Below are positions 33,294 to 42,202 of a stretch of 64,000 nt of DNA, piece after piece. The notes under the pieces are model-generated. The model was not told the origin of the DNA. It ran no database searches and saw only the letters and a program-made list of their open reading frames with translations. Each line of letters starts with the position of its first letter. Position 1 is the stretch's first letter. Position numbers and translations under genes: made by a program. Source of the stretch: Edaphobacter bradus (GTDB lineage Bacteria; Acidobacteriota; Terriglobia; Terriglobales; Acidobacteriaceae); assembly GCF_025685645.1 (NCBI RefSeq), contig NZ_JAGSYF010000004.1:62001-126000 (forward strand). Direction: 5' to 3'.

Positions 33294-35573
33294 ATGGTTG
33301 CAGACAGCAAAACATCACACTTTGAAAAACTGAGGAGCGCGAATCTGGGCTTTCCCAGGATGGGCCGTCAACGCGAACTGAAGTTTGCGCTGGAAGGCTA
33401 CTGGGCGGGGAAACGCACGGAACAGGAGCTTCTGGACACTGCCTCTGCCCTGCGAAAAGAGCATTGGAAACTCCAGCAGGCGGCAGGTATCCATTTCATT
33501 CCGTCCAATGATTTCTCTCTCTACGATCAGGTGCTCGACGCCCTGGTTCTTGTGGGTGCGACGCCAGAGCGCTTTGGCAACGGGCCGGTAACGCTGGAGC
33601 GGTATTTCGCCATGGCGCGCAACTGTCGCGAACAGACGGCGATGGAGATGACGAAGTGGTTTGATACCAACTACCACTATCTCGTCCCCGAGTGGAGTGC
33701 AGGTATCTCCTTTCAAATAGATACGACGAAACTGCTCGGTGAAGTACGTGAGGCCCATTCGCTCGGTATCGAGACCAGACCCGTGCTTATAGGACCCCTG
33801 ACACTGCTCCTGCTCGGCAAAGGGGTCGATGGCTTCGATCCGATGATGTTGCTGCCGAAGCTGACCGCCGCATATAAGCGAATTTTGAAAGCGCTTGTGG
33901 CAGAAGGTATCAAGTGGATTCAGATTGATGAGCCAATGCTCGTAACCGACCTGGAGGCAAGCGCGAGGGATGCTTATCGGCAGGTCTATGCAGAGCTGAA
34001 GTCAGTTCCCTTAAATCTCATGCTGACCACTTACTTCGATTCGGTCGGTGACAATCTGCAAACGGCAATCGAACTTGACACTGCCGGCCTTCATATCGAT
34101 GTTGTCCGAGCACCGGAACAACTTAGGGTGACTCTTGGAGCGTTGAAGCCGGAACAGATCTTGAGCGTGGGCTGCGTCGAAGGGCGCAACATCTGGCTGA
34201 CAGATTTCTCGTCCGTTACTCCATTGTTGGATGAGGCCGTCAGCCAACTTGGTCCGGATCGAGTGCTTATTGCCCCCTCCTGCTCTCTGCTGCATGCGCC
34301 TCATGATCTTCGTAGTGAAGTAAAGCTGTCACCGCGCATCAAGGGCTGGCTGCGCTTCGCGGAAGAAAAACTTGCGGAGATTGTCGCTTTGACCAGCCAC
34401 GACGAGGCAGCATACCAGGCCAATGCCGCCGCTGTGGCCGATCGGGGGGTCGCAGAAACAACGAGCAATCCAAAGGTCCGTACTGCTCTGGCTGCGCTTC
34501 AGGATCAGGACTTCCGACGCAGATCACCGTACCCCCAACGCGCCCTTGTCCAGCGCAAGGAACTAGGGCTTCCTCTCCTGCCGACCACGACCATTGGCTC
34601 CTTTCCGCAGACGGCAGAGGTTCGCAAGCATCGTGCTGCCGCGAAGCACGGACACGAAACGGTTGAGACGTATGAAGCCTTCCTCAAGGAAACTATTGCA
34701 CAGTGCATCCGCGAGCAGGAGCGTATCGGTCTCGATGTGCTCGTGCATGGAGAGTTTGAACGCAATGACATGGTTGAGTATTTCGCCGAGTTCCTGGATG
34801 GGTTCGCCTTCACAGAGAACGGCTGGGTGCAGAGCTATGGTTCGCGTTGCGTGAAGCCACCTGTCATCTATGGCGATGTATCCCGCCCGGCACCGATGAC
34901 GCTGAAGTGGACAGACTACGCTCGTTCGCTCACGTCCCGCCCCCTCAAGGGAATGCTTACTGGTCCGATCACCATTCTGCAATGGTCGTTCGTCCGCAAT
35001 GATATTCCACGCCGGCAGACGGCATGGCAGATTGCGCTTGCATTGCGGGACGAAGTTGAGGACCTCGAAGCGGCCGGCATCCGAATCATCCAGGTAGATG
35101 AACCCGCTCTGCGCGAGGGTCTCCCGCTCCGGTGCGCGGACTGGCCAGCCTATCTTGAATGGGCCGTCAAGGCGTTCAAGTTGGCTACTAGCGGGGTTGG
35201 AGACGAAACGCAGATTCACACGCATATGTGCTACTGCGAGTTCGAAGATATTCTCCCGTCCATTGCAGCCCTCGACGCCGATGTCATCTCAATGGAGTCG
35301 GCCCGTTCTCGGATGGAATTGCTCGAAGCGTTCCGCGCTCATAAGTATCCGAACGAAATTGGGCCGGGTGTGTATGACATCCATTCTCCAAGAGTGCCCT
35401 CCGCCGATGAAATGCGGGAGCTGCTCACGTTGGCCCTCGATGTCTTGAAGCCAGAACAGGTCTGGGTCAACCCGGATTGTGGACTCAAGACGCGCGGCTG
35501 GCCCGAGACCGTGTCTGCGCTCGAGAACATGTGCAGAGCCGCATCCGAGCTGCGGGTGCAGATCAGCGCGTAG
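33294..35573 (+). CDS. metE: Cobalamin-independent methionine synthase
   Basis: 759 residues, the full two-barrel MetE. It transfers the methyl group of 5-methyltetrahydropteroyl-triglutamate to homocysteine. The N-terminal barrel starts NLGFPRMGRQRELKFALEGY. The C-terminal barrel carries the zinc site: HTHMCYCEF (His and Cys) and WVNPDCGLKTRGW (Cys), with the Asp/Glu-rich IIQVDEPALREGLP. GAGGAGAGA at 33279-33287 is the ribosome site. Expression is under the cobalamin riboswitch just upstream. It sits inside the suspected tRNA-Cys island. Confidence 0.97.
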   Translation: MVADSKTSHFEKLRSANLGFPRMGRQRELKFALEGYWAGKRTEQELLDTASALRKEHWKLQQAAGIHFIPSNDFSLYDQVLDALVLVGATPERFGNGPVTLERYFAMARNCREQTAMEMTKWFDTNYHYLVPEWSAGISFQIDTTKLLGEVREAHSLGIETRPVLIGPLTLLLLGKGVDGFDPMMLLPKLTAAYKRILKALVAEGIKWIQIDEPMLVTDLEASARDAYRQVYAELKSVPLNLMLTTYFDSVGDNLQTAIELDTAGLHIDVVRAPEQLRVTLGALKPEQILSVGCVEGRNIWLTDFSSVTPLLDEAVSQLGPDRVLIAPSCSLLHAPHDLRSEVKLSPRIKGWLRFAEEKLAEIVALTSHDEAAYQANAAAVADRGVAETTSNPKVRTALAALQDQDFRRRSPYPQRALVQRKELGLPLLPTTTIGSFPQTAEVRKHRAAAKHGHETVETYEAFLKETIAQCIREQERIGLDVLVHGEFERNDMVEYFAEFLDGFAFTENGWVQSYGSRCVKPPVIYGDVSRPAPMTLKWTDYARSLTSRPLKGMLTGPITILQWSFVRNDIPRRQTAWQIALALRDEVEDLEAAGIRIIQVDEPALREGLPLRCADWPAYLEWAVKAFKLATSGVGDETQIHTHMCYCEFEDILPSIAALDADVISMESARSRMELLEAFRAHKYPNEIGPGVYDIHSPRVPSADEMRELLTLALDVLKPEQVWVNPDCGLKTRGWPETVSALENMCRAASELRVQISA

Positions 35574-35580
35574 CGAAAAC

Positions 35581-35614
35581 GGCTGGACGGGGACCGGCAT
35601 TACCTCGTCCGGCC
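35581..35614 (+). terminator. Stem-loop after metE
   Basis: GGCTGGACGGGG (35581-35592) pairs with CCTCGTCCGGCC (35603-35614) through 12 pairs including two G-T, beginning eight bases after the metE stop. There is no T-run, so it may terminate weakly or protect the 3' end. Confidence 0.45.
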
Positions 35615-35684
35615 CACCTTCGGATCGAGAGTGAGGGCATGACATGGGTCGCTGCAAGCCGATTGACAACACGAATCGAGGTCT

Positions 35685-36062
35685 ATGTACGAAGTAACAG
35701 TCGAAGCAACATTCTCTTCAGGTCATTACCTGAGGGATTATCACGGAAAATGTGAAAACCCACACGGGCACAACTATAGGGTATTGGTCACATTGGTCGG
35801 AAAAGAGCTGGATAGTAGTGGGCTACTGCTCGACTTCAAAGAACTTAAACGACTCCTTCGTCCTATCGTTGAATACCTCGATCACAACATGATTAACGAA
35901 CTGGAGCCGTTTACGGTGTTGAATCCGTCGGCGGAAAATCTGGCCCGGTACTTCTTCGACCAGACAAATACCCGACTCCTTGAATTGACCAGGGGACGTG
36001 TTCGGGTCGCCCAGAGCACCGTCTTTGAGACGGACTCATCGGCGGCAACTTACAGGGAATGA
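35685..36062 (+). CDS. queD: 6-carboxytetrahydropterin synthase / PTPS family protein
   Basis: 125 residues. The zinc histidines are in FSSGHYLRDYHG and ENPHGHNY, and the catalytic Cys is in GKCENPHGHN. The family acid motif LLDFKELKRLLRPIVEYLDH is intact, and a Glu near the end (VFETDSS) matches the pterin-anchoring Glu. QueD makes 6-carboxytetrahydropterin from dihydroneopterin triphosphate for queuosine synthesis; close relatives act in other pterin routes. queC/queE are not adjacent, but queA lies at 45081. It follows metE by 111 bases. Confidence 0.88.
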   Translation: MYEVTVEATFSSGHYLRDYHGKCENPHGHNYRVLVTLVGKELDSSGLLLDFKELKRLLRPIVEYLDHNMINELEPFTVLNPSAENLARYFFDQTNTRLLELTRGRVRVAQSTVFETDSSAATYRE

Positions 36063-36526
36063 TACCGCCTTGAAACAACGTCGGAAGGCTTAACTGGCGA
36101 CTTCAGAGCAATGCACTCATTGAAGACGGCGCAGGCCGACTAGTCCTCATAAACGCGCTTGTGTTTACTTTCGCGGTGCGTTGCTTCTTTCTTATGTGTT
36201 TGGTGAATGACGTTCCAAGATCTCACTATGCAAAACACTCGTTCATCGCCTGCCCTTTGAGCAGCTTCCTGTGAGCCCGGGCGCTGTTCTTTATCTATGC
36301 ATCACCCGCTCTGATACGATATCAATCGCACCCTCCACGGCCTTCTGAACTCGCAAACAGGTTGGCAGCCGCTTGGGACATCCACAGTCTCACTCGCAAG
36401 GACCTATCCGACCCTCGGCGTCTGATCCGTCTTCTCGGGCTTCCGGAGAATGTCCGTGTCTTGAGCTTGCGCGTCCCATTTACGGTAACGTGTAGCGAAA
36501 CTCCCATGCAAAACGAGAGAAACGGA
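36063..36526. other. Intergenic stretch, nothing recognised
   Basis: No gene, RNA or clear structure was recognised between queD and the tRNA-Cys-associated repeat. No integrase relic was seen, although this is where one would be expected beside the tRNA. Confidence 0.35.
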
Positions 36527-36569
36527 TATAAGTGCTTTATTTTGTTGGAGCACCGAGAGGGAATTGAAC
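36527..36569 (-). repeat. tRNA-Cys-side copy of the direct repeat
   Basis: Partner of 30105-30146. It includes the last 24 bases of the tRNA-Cys gene and 19 bases beyond its CCA. The two copies differ by four substitutions and one gap. Confidence 0.65.
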
Positions 36570-36621
36570 CCTCGAATACTGGTTTTGCAGACCAGCGCGT
36601 TAGCCACTTCGCCATCGGTGC
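36546..36621 (-). tRNA. tRNA-Cys (anticodon GCA)
   Basis: 76 bases with encoded CCA. The acceptor GCACCGA pairs with TCGGTGC, position 8 is T, and the discriminator is T, as typical for tRNA-Cys. The anticodon arm is CTGGT-CTGCAAA-ACCAG, giving GCA. The T arm GAGGG-TTCAATT-CCCTC is perfect. Its 3' end faces the segment that ends at the partial copy at 30105, the usual geometry of tRNA-targeted integration. Confidence 0.96.
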
Positions 36622-36672
36622 TCTTGCTCCGCCGCGCAGATTGCGCGGCAGAGTCGCTCTATGCAACTTAGT

Positions 36673-37329
36673 CTACTGCGGCTGGGACGTTGTGCGGAGA
36701 TAAGGTTTGACGGTCTTATAGCCCGGGAAGATCTTCGCAGCCTCTTCGTTAGAGACCGCCCCGGTGATGATGACGTCCTCACCCTGCCTCCAGTTCGCCG
36801 GTGTCGCCACCTTATGCTTGGCTGTCAGCTGAATTGAGTCCAGTACGCGGATAATTTCGTCGAAGTTGCGTCCAGTGGTCATCGGATAGGCGAGCAGCAG
36901 CTTGATGCGCTTGTCTGGCCCAATCACGAACACCATGCGCACCGTGGCATTGTCGGCCGGTGTGCGGCCTTCGCAGCTGTCGCCGGCGTCGCCCGGCAGC
37001 ATGTCATAGAGCTTCGCTACCTTCAGCTCCGTGTCGGCGATGACGGGGTAGTTGATGGTGGCGCCGGTCACCTCCTTGATGTCCTGAGCCCACTTGGTGT
37101 GGTTGTCGACGGGGTCGACGCTCAAGCCAATCACCTTGGCTCCGCGCGCCGCGAACTGCTGCTCGAGTGAGGCAACCACTCCCAACTCGGTGGTGCACAC
37201 CGGCGTGAAGTCCTTGGGGTGGGAGAAGAGGACGGCCCAGTTGTCGCCGATCCACTGGTGAAAGCTGATCGGGCCCTGCGTGGTTTCGGCAGTGAAGTCA
37301 GGAGCTACATCGTTGATACGGAGTGACAT
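36673..37329 (-). CDS. 1-Cys peroxiredoxin (Prx6 type)
   Basis: 218 residues from the ATG at 37329 (AGAGGGAA upstream). The thioredoxin-like fold has the peroxidatic Cys in SHPKDFTPVCTTELG, and the Prx6 C-terminal arm NWRQGEDVIITGAVSNEEA is present. A second Cys (AGDSCEGRTPADNATVR) is found at a place often occupied in bacterial Prx6. It reduces hydroperoxides; the reductant in this organism could be a low-molecular thiol, which would fit the YpdA-like gene at 60071. It stands alone next to the tRNA. Confidence 0.92.
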   Translation of the reverse strand: MSLRINDVAPDFTAETTQGPISFHQWIGDNWAVLFSHPKDFTPVCTTELGVVASLEQQFAARGAKVIGLSVDPVDNHTKWAQDIKEVTGATINYPVIADTELKVAKLYDMLPGDAGDSCEGRTPADNATVRMVFVIGPDKRIKLLLAYPMTTGRNFDEIIRVLDSIQLTAKHKVATPANWRQGEDVIITGAVSNEEAAKIFPGYKTVKPYLRTTSQPQ

Positions 37330-37646
37330 GTCGAGTTCCCTCTGTGGGGTCTCCCCCAACGCTTCTTTCTTTAGGTATTAAACTTCAAATCAAAACCGGG
37401 TGTCTTAAACCTGAAACCCACCCGGCGCGGTGGCTCTGGTGGGCTCTGTGGTGCTGCTCGAAGATGCTTACTTCGATTGGCTCATCCACACACCCGTGCC
37501 GGGCTACAGCAACAGCAGCAGCGCATGGTGGTCGGGTTGGGCGTCATCGTCATTCGCTAAACTTTGTACCGCGGCCAGCGCAGGCTAGCATGGGGCAGGT
37601 TTGCCCCACTGCGGTCTAACCAAACCATAGACTTGAGGTGAGCGTC
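37330..37646. other. Divergent intergenic region with a hairpin
   Basis: This region separates the divergent peroxiredoxin and PhzF-like genes, so both promoters lie here. TGGGGCA/TGCCCCA around 37590-37607 forms a 7-base hairpin without a T-run. Nothing else was recognised. Confidence 0.35.
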
Positions 37647-38585
37647 ATGTCAACCTTTCCGCCCCCGCCCACTGCCCACACTGCCTACGACTTCGCCCAG
37701 GTCGATGTCTTCGCCGAGCGCCCGATGGAGGGCAATCAGCTCGCGGTATTCTGCGATGCACGCGGCCTCTCAACTGAGGAGATGCAGACGATTGCCCGCG
37801 AGACGAACCTCTCCGAGACGACCTTCATCCTGCCTCGCGAGGCTGCGGTGGAACGAGAGCGCGGCGTACGGGTCCGCATCTTCACGACGCAGGAAGAACT
37901 GCCCTTTGCGGGGCATCCCACGCTTGGCACTGCGAGCTGGCTCTACTGGAACCATCCTGTGCTCCGCGGTGCGGACGTGATCACGCTGGAGCTTGGCGTG
38001 GGGCCGATCCCTGTACGGTTCACTCCGTCCGAGCCCAACCAGCATGGCGTCTTTGGCACGATGCGGCAGAACGATCCCGTCTTCGGAGCGTTTCTTCGCG
38101 ACCACGCGGCGCTGGCTCCCATCCTGCATCTCGGGACGGACGATCTCGATCCCGATCTGCCCATCCAGATGGTGACGACGGGCAACCCATTCTGCATCGT
38201 TCCGTTGCGATCGCTCGAAGCCGCCTCACGACTGGCCCTGTCGCAGAGCGCCGAGGTGCGCGCTTACCTGCAACGCACCGGTGCAAAGTTCTTCTACTTC
38301 ATCACGCGAGCTGAAGCCGGCTCCGGCGCAGACTGGCACGCGAGGATGCAGTTCTACAACGGAGAAGATCCTGCTACTGGATCGGCTGCTGGACCCGCAA
38401 TTGCTTACCTCGTTCGTAATGGAGCGGCGGCGAGCGGAAAGACGATCGTCATCGAGCAGGGAGTTGAGATGCTGCGGCCGAGCCGGCTTCATGTCTCCGC
38501 GACACTCTCGGGTGACAGTGTGACGAATGTGTTCGTCGGAGGGCGCACCATTCCTGTTGCAATGGGACGCCTTTTCCTGCCGTGA
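37647..38585 (+). CDS. PhzF-family isomerase/epimerase-like protein
   Basis: 312 residues from the ATG at 37647 (GAGGTG ahead); a GTG at 37638 is the alternative. It has the two mirror-image diaminopimelate-epimerase-like halves. FAQVDVFAERPMEGNQLAVF opens the first with the catalytic-site Glu in NLSETTFI. FAGHPTLGTASWL and GEDPATGSAAGPAIAYL are the phosphate/acid-binding loops. PhzF isomerises trans-2,3-dihydro-3-hydroxyanthranilate in phenazine makers. No phenazine genes are near, so this is one of the many family members of unknown substrate. Confidence 0.88.
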   Translation: MSTFPPPPTAHTAYDFAQVDVFAERPMEGNQLAVFCDARGLSTEEMQTIARETNLSETTFILPREAAVERERGVRVRIFTTQEELPFAGHPTLGTASWLYWNHPVLRGADVITLELGVGPIPVRFTPSEPNQHGVFGTMRQNDPVFGAFLRDHAALAPILHLGTDDLDPDLPIQMVTTGNPFCIVPLRSLEAASRLALSQSAEVRAYLQRTGAKFFYFITRAEAGSGADWHARMQFYNGEDPATGSAAGPAIAYLVRNGAAASGKTIVIEQGVEMLRPSRLHVSATLSGDSVTNVFVGGRTIPVAMGRLFLP

Positions 38586-39222
38586 TGCACGCGATTTCAA
38601 CAGGGCTATGGCATGAATCCCCAGCAATGGCGCGCCTTTGGAAGAAGCGGTGGATGTGCAAGAGCTAATCTTGCGCATCTTCGCCCTAACTTCGCCATTG
38701 CAATGCGGTGCAAGTCTTCATACTCTTGGCAAGCGTCGATGATGATTTGCACGCAACATGAGCGTCATCACCGATGAGTTCTTTCGCCTGGTATTAACGA
38801 CAACTTGAGTTGAGAGACGCTTGACTGTCGCACAGTCGCGACTCCGCGTGCGCATTATTACTCTGCCTGCAAAAGCAGCTGAGGTTGAAACCGGCCTTGC
38901 CGGCTTCGCCCCTGTTGTACTAGCAGCGGAACGATCTCTGCGCTAAGCGGAGCTCCGCGTGGCAACCTGCGCTGGCTCTTGCATCTCTCTCGCCCCGCGG
39001 TCCGGCGGCTTCGCCGCCGGACAGTGGCTCTGTTCCCTCTGGGAGCGGACAGGAGAGTCTTGTCTCTTCTGTCCGCCGACCTCGAGGGAGCGGTCGACCC
39101 AATGCGCTCTGGAGTACGCATCCGGCCGGACCGAGGGGCAATGTGTATGAACCTCCGGATCGGTGTGCCTGCAAACCAGCAGGTGCGCCGAGCTGGCTTA
39201 TCGGCCGGAGCCGTCCACAAGG
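38586..39222. other. Intergenic stretch with a strong hairpin
   Basis: No gene is supported over 637 bases. GTCCGGCGGC at 39000-39009 pairs perfectly with GCCGCCGGAC at 39013-39022 around TTC, giving a very stable hairpin with no T-run. A smaller CCGGC/GCCGG stem lies near 38898. Long minus-strand frames here are Arg/Ser-rich chance frames. Confidence 0.4.
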
Positions 39223-39687
39223 ATGGCCTCTGGCAGAAGCGAGACTGAATTGCGTCCCAAGAAGACGATCCTCTGTGTAGATGACAACGAACAAGTCCTC
39301 TCTGTCCGCACCTTTCTACTTGAAACACGTGGCTACCGGGTGATTCCAGTTCTCTCGGCGCAACATGCGCTTGAGGTTGTGGAGCAGTCGCTTCCAGGCT
39401 CGATCGATCTGCTGCTCTGCGATCTGCTGATGCCGCAGATGGACGGCAACGAACTGGTTCGCCGCGCCAAGCAACTCCACCCGTCACTCCCTGCGATGAT
39501 TGTCTCCGGCACGGTCGCCTCGTTCGATCGCGCCTGCTGCGCCGATGTCTTTCTTCCCAAGGGCGGTTGCTCGCCAGCCGAGATGATCGAGCGGATTCGC
39601 GTGCTCGTCGCCCGCAAGCGTGGCCCGAAGAAGGTTCACACCTTGCCGCAGGTTTCTCCTGTCCTTGCCAGTGCTGTCGCTTCGTAG
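39223..39687 (+). CDS. Single-domain response regulator
   Basis: 154 residues if the ATG at 39223 is used (a start at 39163 is possible; neither has a strong ribosome site). The receiver is complete: acidic pair ILCVDDNEQVLSV, phospho-Asp LLLCDLLMPQMDGNEL, Thr/Ser switch MIVSGT and Lys in VFLPKGG. After about residue 135 only a short basic tail follows, without an output domain. Such proteins act as phosphorelay intermediates or through protein binding. No kinase gene is adjacent. Confidence 0.8.
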   Translation: MASGRSETELRPKKTILCVDDNEQVLSVRTFLLETRGYRVIPVLSAQHALEVVEQSLPGSIDLLLCDLLMPQMDGNELVRRAKQLHPSLPAMIVSGTVASFDRACCADVFLPKGGCSPAEMIERIRVLVARKRGPKKVHTLPQVSPVLASAVAS

Positions 39688-39712
39688 AAGGAGTGCGTAG
39701 GGTTTAGAGGCC

Positions 39713-42043
39713 CTACGCTTCAACCAGGCCGTAGCGCCGCTGCCACTGCTGCTTTAGCCTGCTCCAGACGGCGTCGCGGTCTTCAGTCAAGAGCGCGGGA
39801 TCTGGGTGGTGGACAAAACGCGCAGCCTCAACCTTGGCCAACTCCAGCAGCGCGCGGTCGCGCACGAGGTTGGCGACGCGGAACTCCGGCATACCGGCCT
39901 GCCGTGTGCCAAAGAACTCGCCCGGCCCGCGTTGCGCAAGATCAAGCTCGGCGAGTTCGAATCCGTTCTGCGTCGCGACCATGGCGTTCAAGCGGGCCTC
40001 GGCCTGCTCGCTTACATGGCCGCCGGTCATCAGGATGCAGTAGCTCTTTGCGGGTCCGCGGCCCACGCGTCCGCGGAGTTGGTGCATCTGCGCGAGACCG
40101 AAGCGTTCGGCGTGCTCAATGACCATCACGGAGGCGTTCGGAACATCGACGCCCACTTCGATGACGGTCGTCGCGATCAACACATCGATCTCGCCGCGCT
40201 GGAACCGGCGCATCACGATTTCTTTCTCGTCGGCGCTCAGTCTGCCGTGCAGGAGCCCGAGACGCAGGCCAGCGAGCGCTCCCTGGCGCAGCTCTTCGTG
40301 CATTTCTGTAGCTGCGCGCAGCGCCTTCTTCGGCGCGAACAGCTTTTCGGTCTTCGCCGCTTTGCCAGGCTTTGCCATGGCTGCCTTCGTGCCGCGACGC
40401 GTTTTTGAAGTGCTGGTGTTCTGCGGCTCCTGCTCTTCGGGCTCCTCTGGAGCGAAGTCCAGCTCAGGCTGATCGTCGCGCCCGCCCTCGATCACCGGAT
40501 ACACGATATAGGCCTGCCTGCCCGCTTCGACCTGCTTGCGGACGAAGTCCCAGACATCTCCGGCGCGCTCCTCAGTCGTGCGCCGCGTCACGATGGGCGA
40601 GCGTCCGGGCGGCAGTTCATCGATCACGCTTGCTTCAAGGTCGCCATAGAGAGTGAGTGCGAGGGTTCGCGGAATCGGCGTTGCCGTCATCACGAGGACA
40701 TCAGGCTCCGATGCGCTGCCGTTGGGTCCGGGCTTCTTCATCAGCCGGAACCGCTGCTGCACGCCGAACCGATGCTGTTCGTCAACGATCACAAGGCCAA
40801 GGTTGTCGAAGTCAACCTTCTCTTCGATTAGCGCATGCGTTCCGATGGCGAGCTCCGTCTCGCCGCGATAGATTCTTCCTCGTGCTTCGCGCTTGGCTGC
40901 TTCGTCGAGCGAGCCCGTCAGCAGCGACACGCGATACGGTCTGCCTGTGCGCGGTGAGATGGCGTCGCCGAGCAGCTTGCGCGCCGAGAGATAGTGCTGC
41001 GTCGCGAGGATCTCCGTCGGCGCCATCATCGCCACCTGAAAGCCGTTCTCGATTGCGACCAGAGCGGCCTGCATGGCCACGATCGTTTTGCCCGAGCCAA
41101 CGTCGCCCTGCAGCAATCGCCGCATCGGCTGCGGGCGCCGCATGTCCTCAACGATCTCGCCCAACACGCGCTTCTGCGCTCCGGTGGGGTGGAAGGGAAG
41201 CACCTGCTTGATCGCCGTGCGCACCTTTTCGTTCGTCTTGAAGGCCGTTCCCGCGCGCTCGCGCAGCCTTCTGCGCTTGAGCTCGAGGCCAAGCTCAAGG
41301 TAGAAGAGCTCTTCGAAGATCAAGCGCCTGTGTCCGGGCGTCGTCGCGGACATCAACTCAGTAATCGGAGTCCCTGCCTCGGGGAAGTGCACGGAACGCA
41401 GCGCCTCAAGCCTTCCGGGCAGATGCAGCCGCTTAAGCAGCGCCGGCGGAAGAGTCTCCGGCACACGGTTTTCGGCGGAGCCCAGCTCTGCAAGCAGACC
41501 CCACACGACTCGCCGCAGCCAACGCGAGGTCAGTTTCGCTCCCCAGGCCGTCGTGCCTCCCAGAAACTCGTAGACCGGAACGATGCGCCCCACCTCGAGC
41601 ATCACAAACTCGGCTTCGGGCGAGTCAGCCGCCGGAAGAATCTCAAACTGCGGCTGGATCATCTTGAACTTGCCCGCGTTGGAGCGCGAGGCCTCCAGCT
41701 TGCCGTAGAGCGCGACCATCTGCCCCACGTGGAACTTGTCCTTCAGATAGCTGCCGTGGAACCACAGACATTTCACCGTGTCCAGCCCCTGGCCTACGGT
41801 CATCTCGAAGATGGGCATCGACCGCGTCCGCAAAAGCACCGTGCCGCGCACCTCACCGATCACCGACGCCATCGCGCCGGCCTTCAACTGGCTGATCGGC
41901 ACTGGATTCAAACGGTCTTCGTAGCGAAAGGGCAGGTGGTACAGAAGGTCTTCGACGGTCTCAACGCCACGTTTCGCGAGCGCTTCCGCGACGCGCTCCC
42001 CAACGCGCTTGATGAATTTGATCGGAGTCGAAAGTTCCAGCAC
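39713..42043 (-). CDS. recG: ATP-dependent DNA helicase RecG
   Basis: 776 residues. The N-terminal wedge/OB part starts KRVGERVAEALAKRGVETVE and includes PISQLKAGAMASVIGEV. The motor has motif I LLQGDVGSGKTIVAMQAAL, motif II VIVDEQHRFGVQQR, motif III MTATPIPRTLALTLYGD and motif VI IEHAERFGLAQMHQLRGRVG. RecG reverses stalled forks and branch-migrates Holliday junctions. Between YIVYPVIEGG and ATEMHEELRQG lies an unusual insert of about 50 residues rich in Glu, Gln, Lys and Ala (near residues 525-580), where most RecG proteins have a short loop. Convergent with the response regulator at 39223. Confidence 0.96.
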   Translation of the reverse strand: MLELSTPIKFIKRVGERVAEALAKRGVETVEDLLYHLPFRYEDRLNPVPISQLKAGAMASVIGEVRGTVLLRTRSMPIFEMTVGQGLDTVKCLWFHGSYLKDKFHVGQMVALYGKLEASRSNAGKFKMIQPQFEILPAADSPEAEFVMLEVGRIVPVYEFLGGTTAWGAKLTSRWLRRVVWGLLAELGSAENRVPETLPPALLKRLHLPGRLEALRSVHFPEAGTPITELMSATTPGHRRLIFEELFYLELGLELKRRRLRERAGTAFKTNEKVRTAIKQVLPFHPTGAQKRVLGEIVEDMRRPQPMRRLLQGDVGSGKTIVAMQAALVAIENGFQVAMMAPTEILATQHYLSARKLLGDAISPRTGRPYRVSLLTGSLDEAAKREARGRIYRGETELAIGTHALIEEKVDFDNLGLVIVDEQHRFGVQQRFRLMKKPGPNGSASEPDVLVMTATPIPRTLALTLYGDLEASVIDELPPGRSPIVTRRTTEERAGDVWDFVRKQVEAGRQAYIVYPVIEGGRDDQPELDFAPEEPEEQEPQNTSTSKTRRGTKAAMAKPGKAAKTEKLFAPKKALRAATEMHEELRQGALAGLRLGLLHGRLSADEKEIVMRRFQRGEIDVLIATTVIEVGVDVPNASVMVIEHAERFGLAQMHQLRGRVGRGPAKSYCILMTGGHVSEQAEARLNAMVATQNGFELAELDLAQRGPGEFFGTRQAGMPEFRVANLVRDRALLELAKVEAARFVHHPDPALLTEDRDAVWSRLKQQWQRRYGLVEA

Positions 42044-42202
42044 AGACCGATGCTACCAAGTCACCCGTGCGGTCGCCGCTTTATTGCTTGTCAGCCAACA
42101 GGTTATCCCGGTAAATTCGGCACGACAGGCCCGTCCGTCTTCTACCTGCCCCGCACGCCGGAGCCGAAGGGCCCTTAGAACGTACTGGTAAACTAGCCAT
42201 TC

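Noticed and set aside
38858..39487. Minus-strand frame of 209 codons
   Set aside because: Arg/Ser/Pro-rich chance frame overlapping a hairpin region and the response regulator; no ribosome site.
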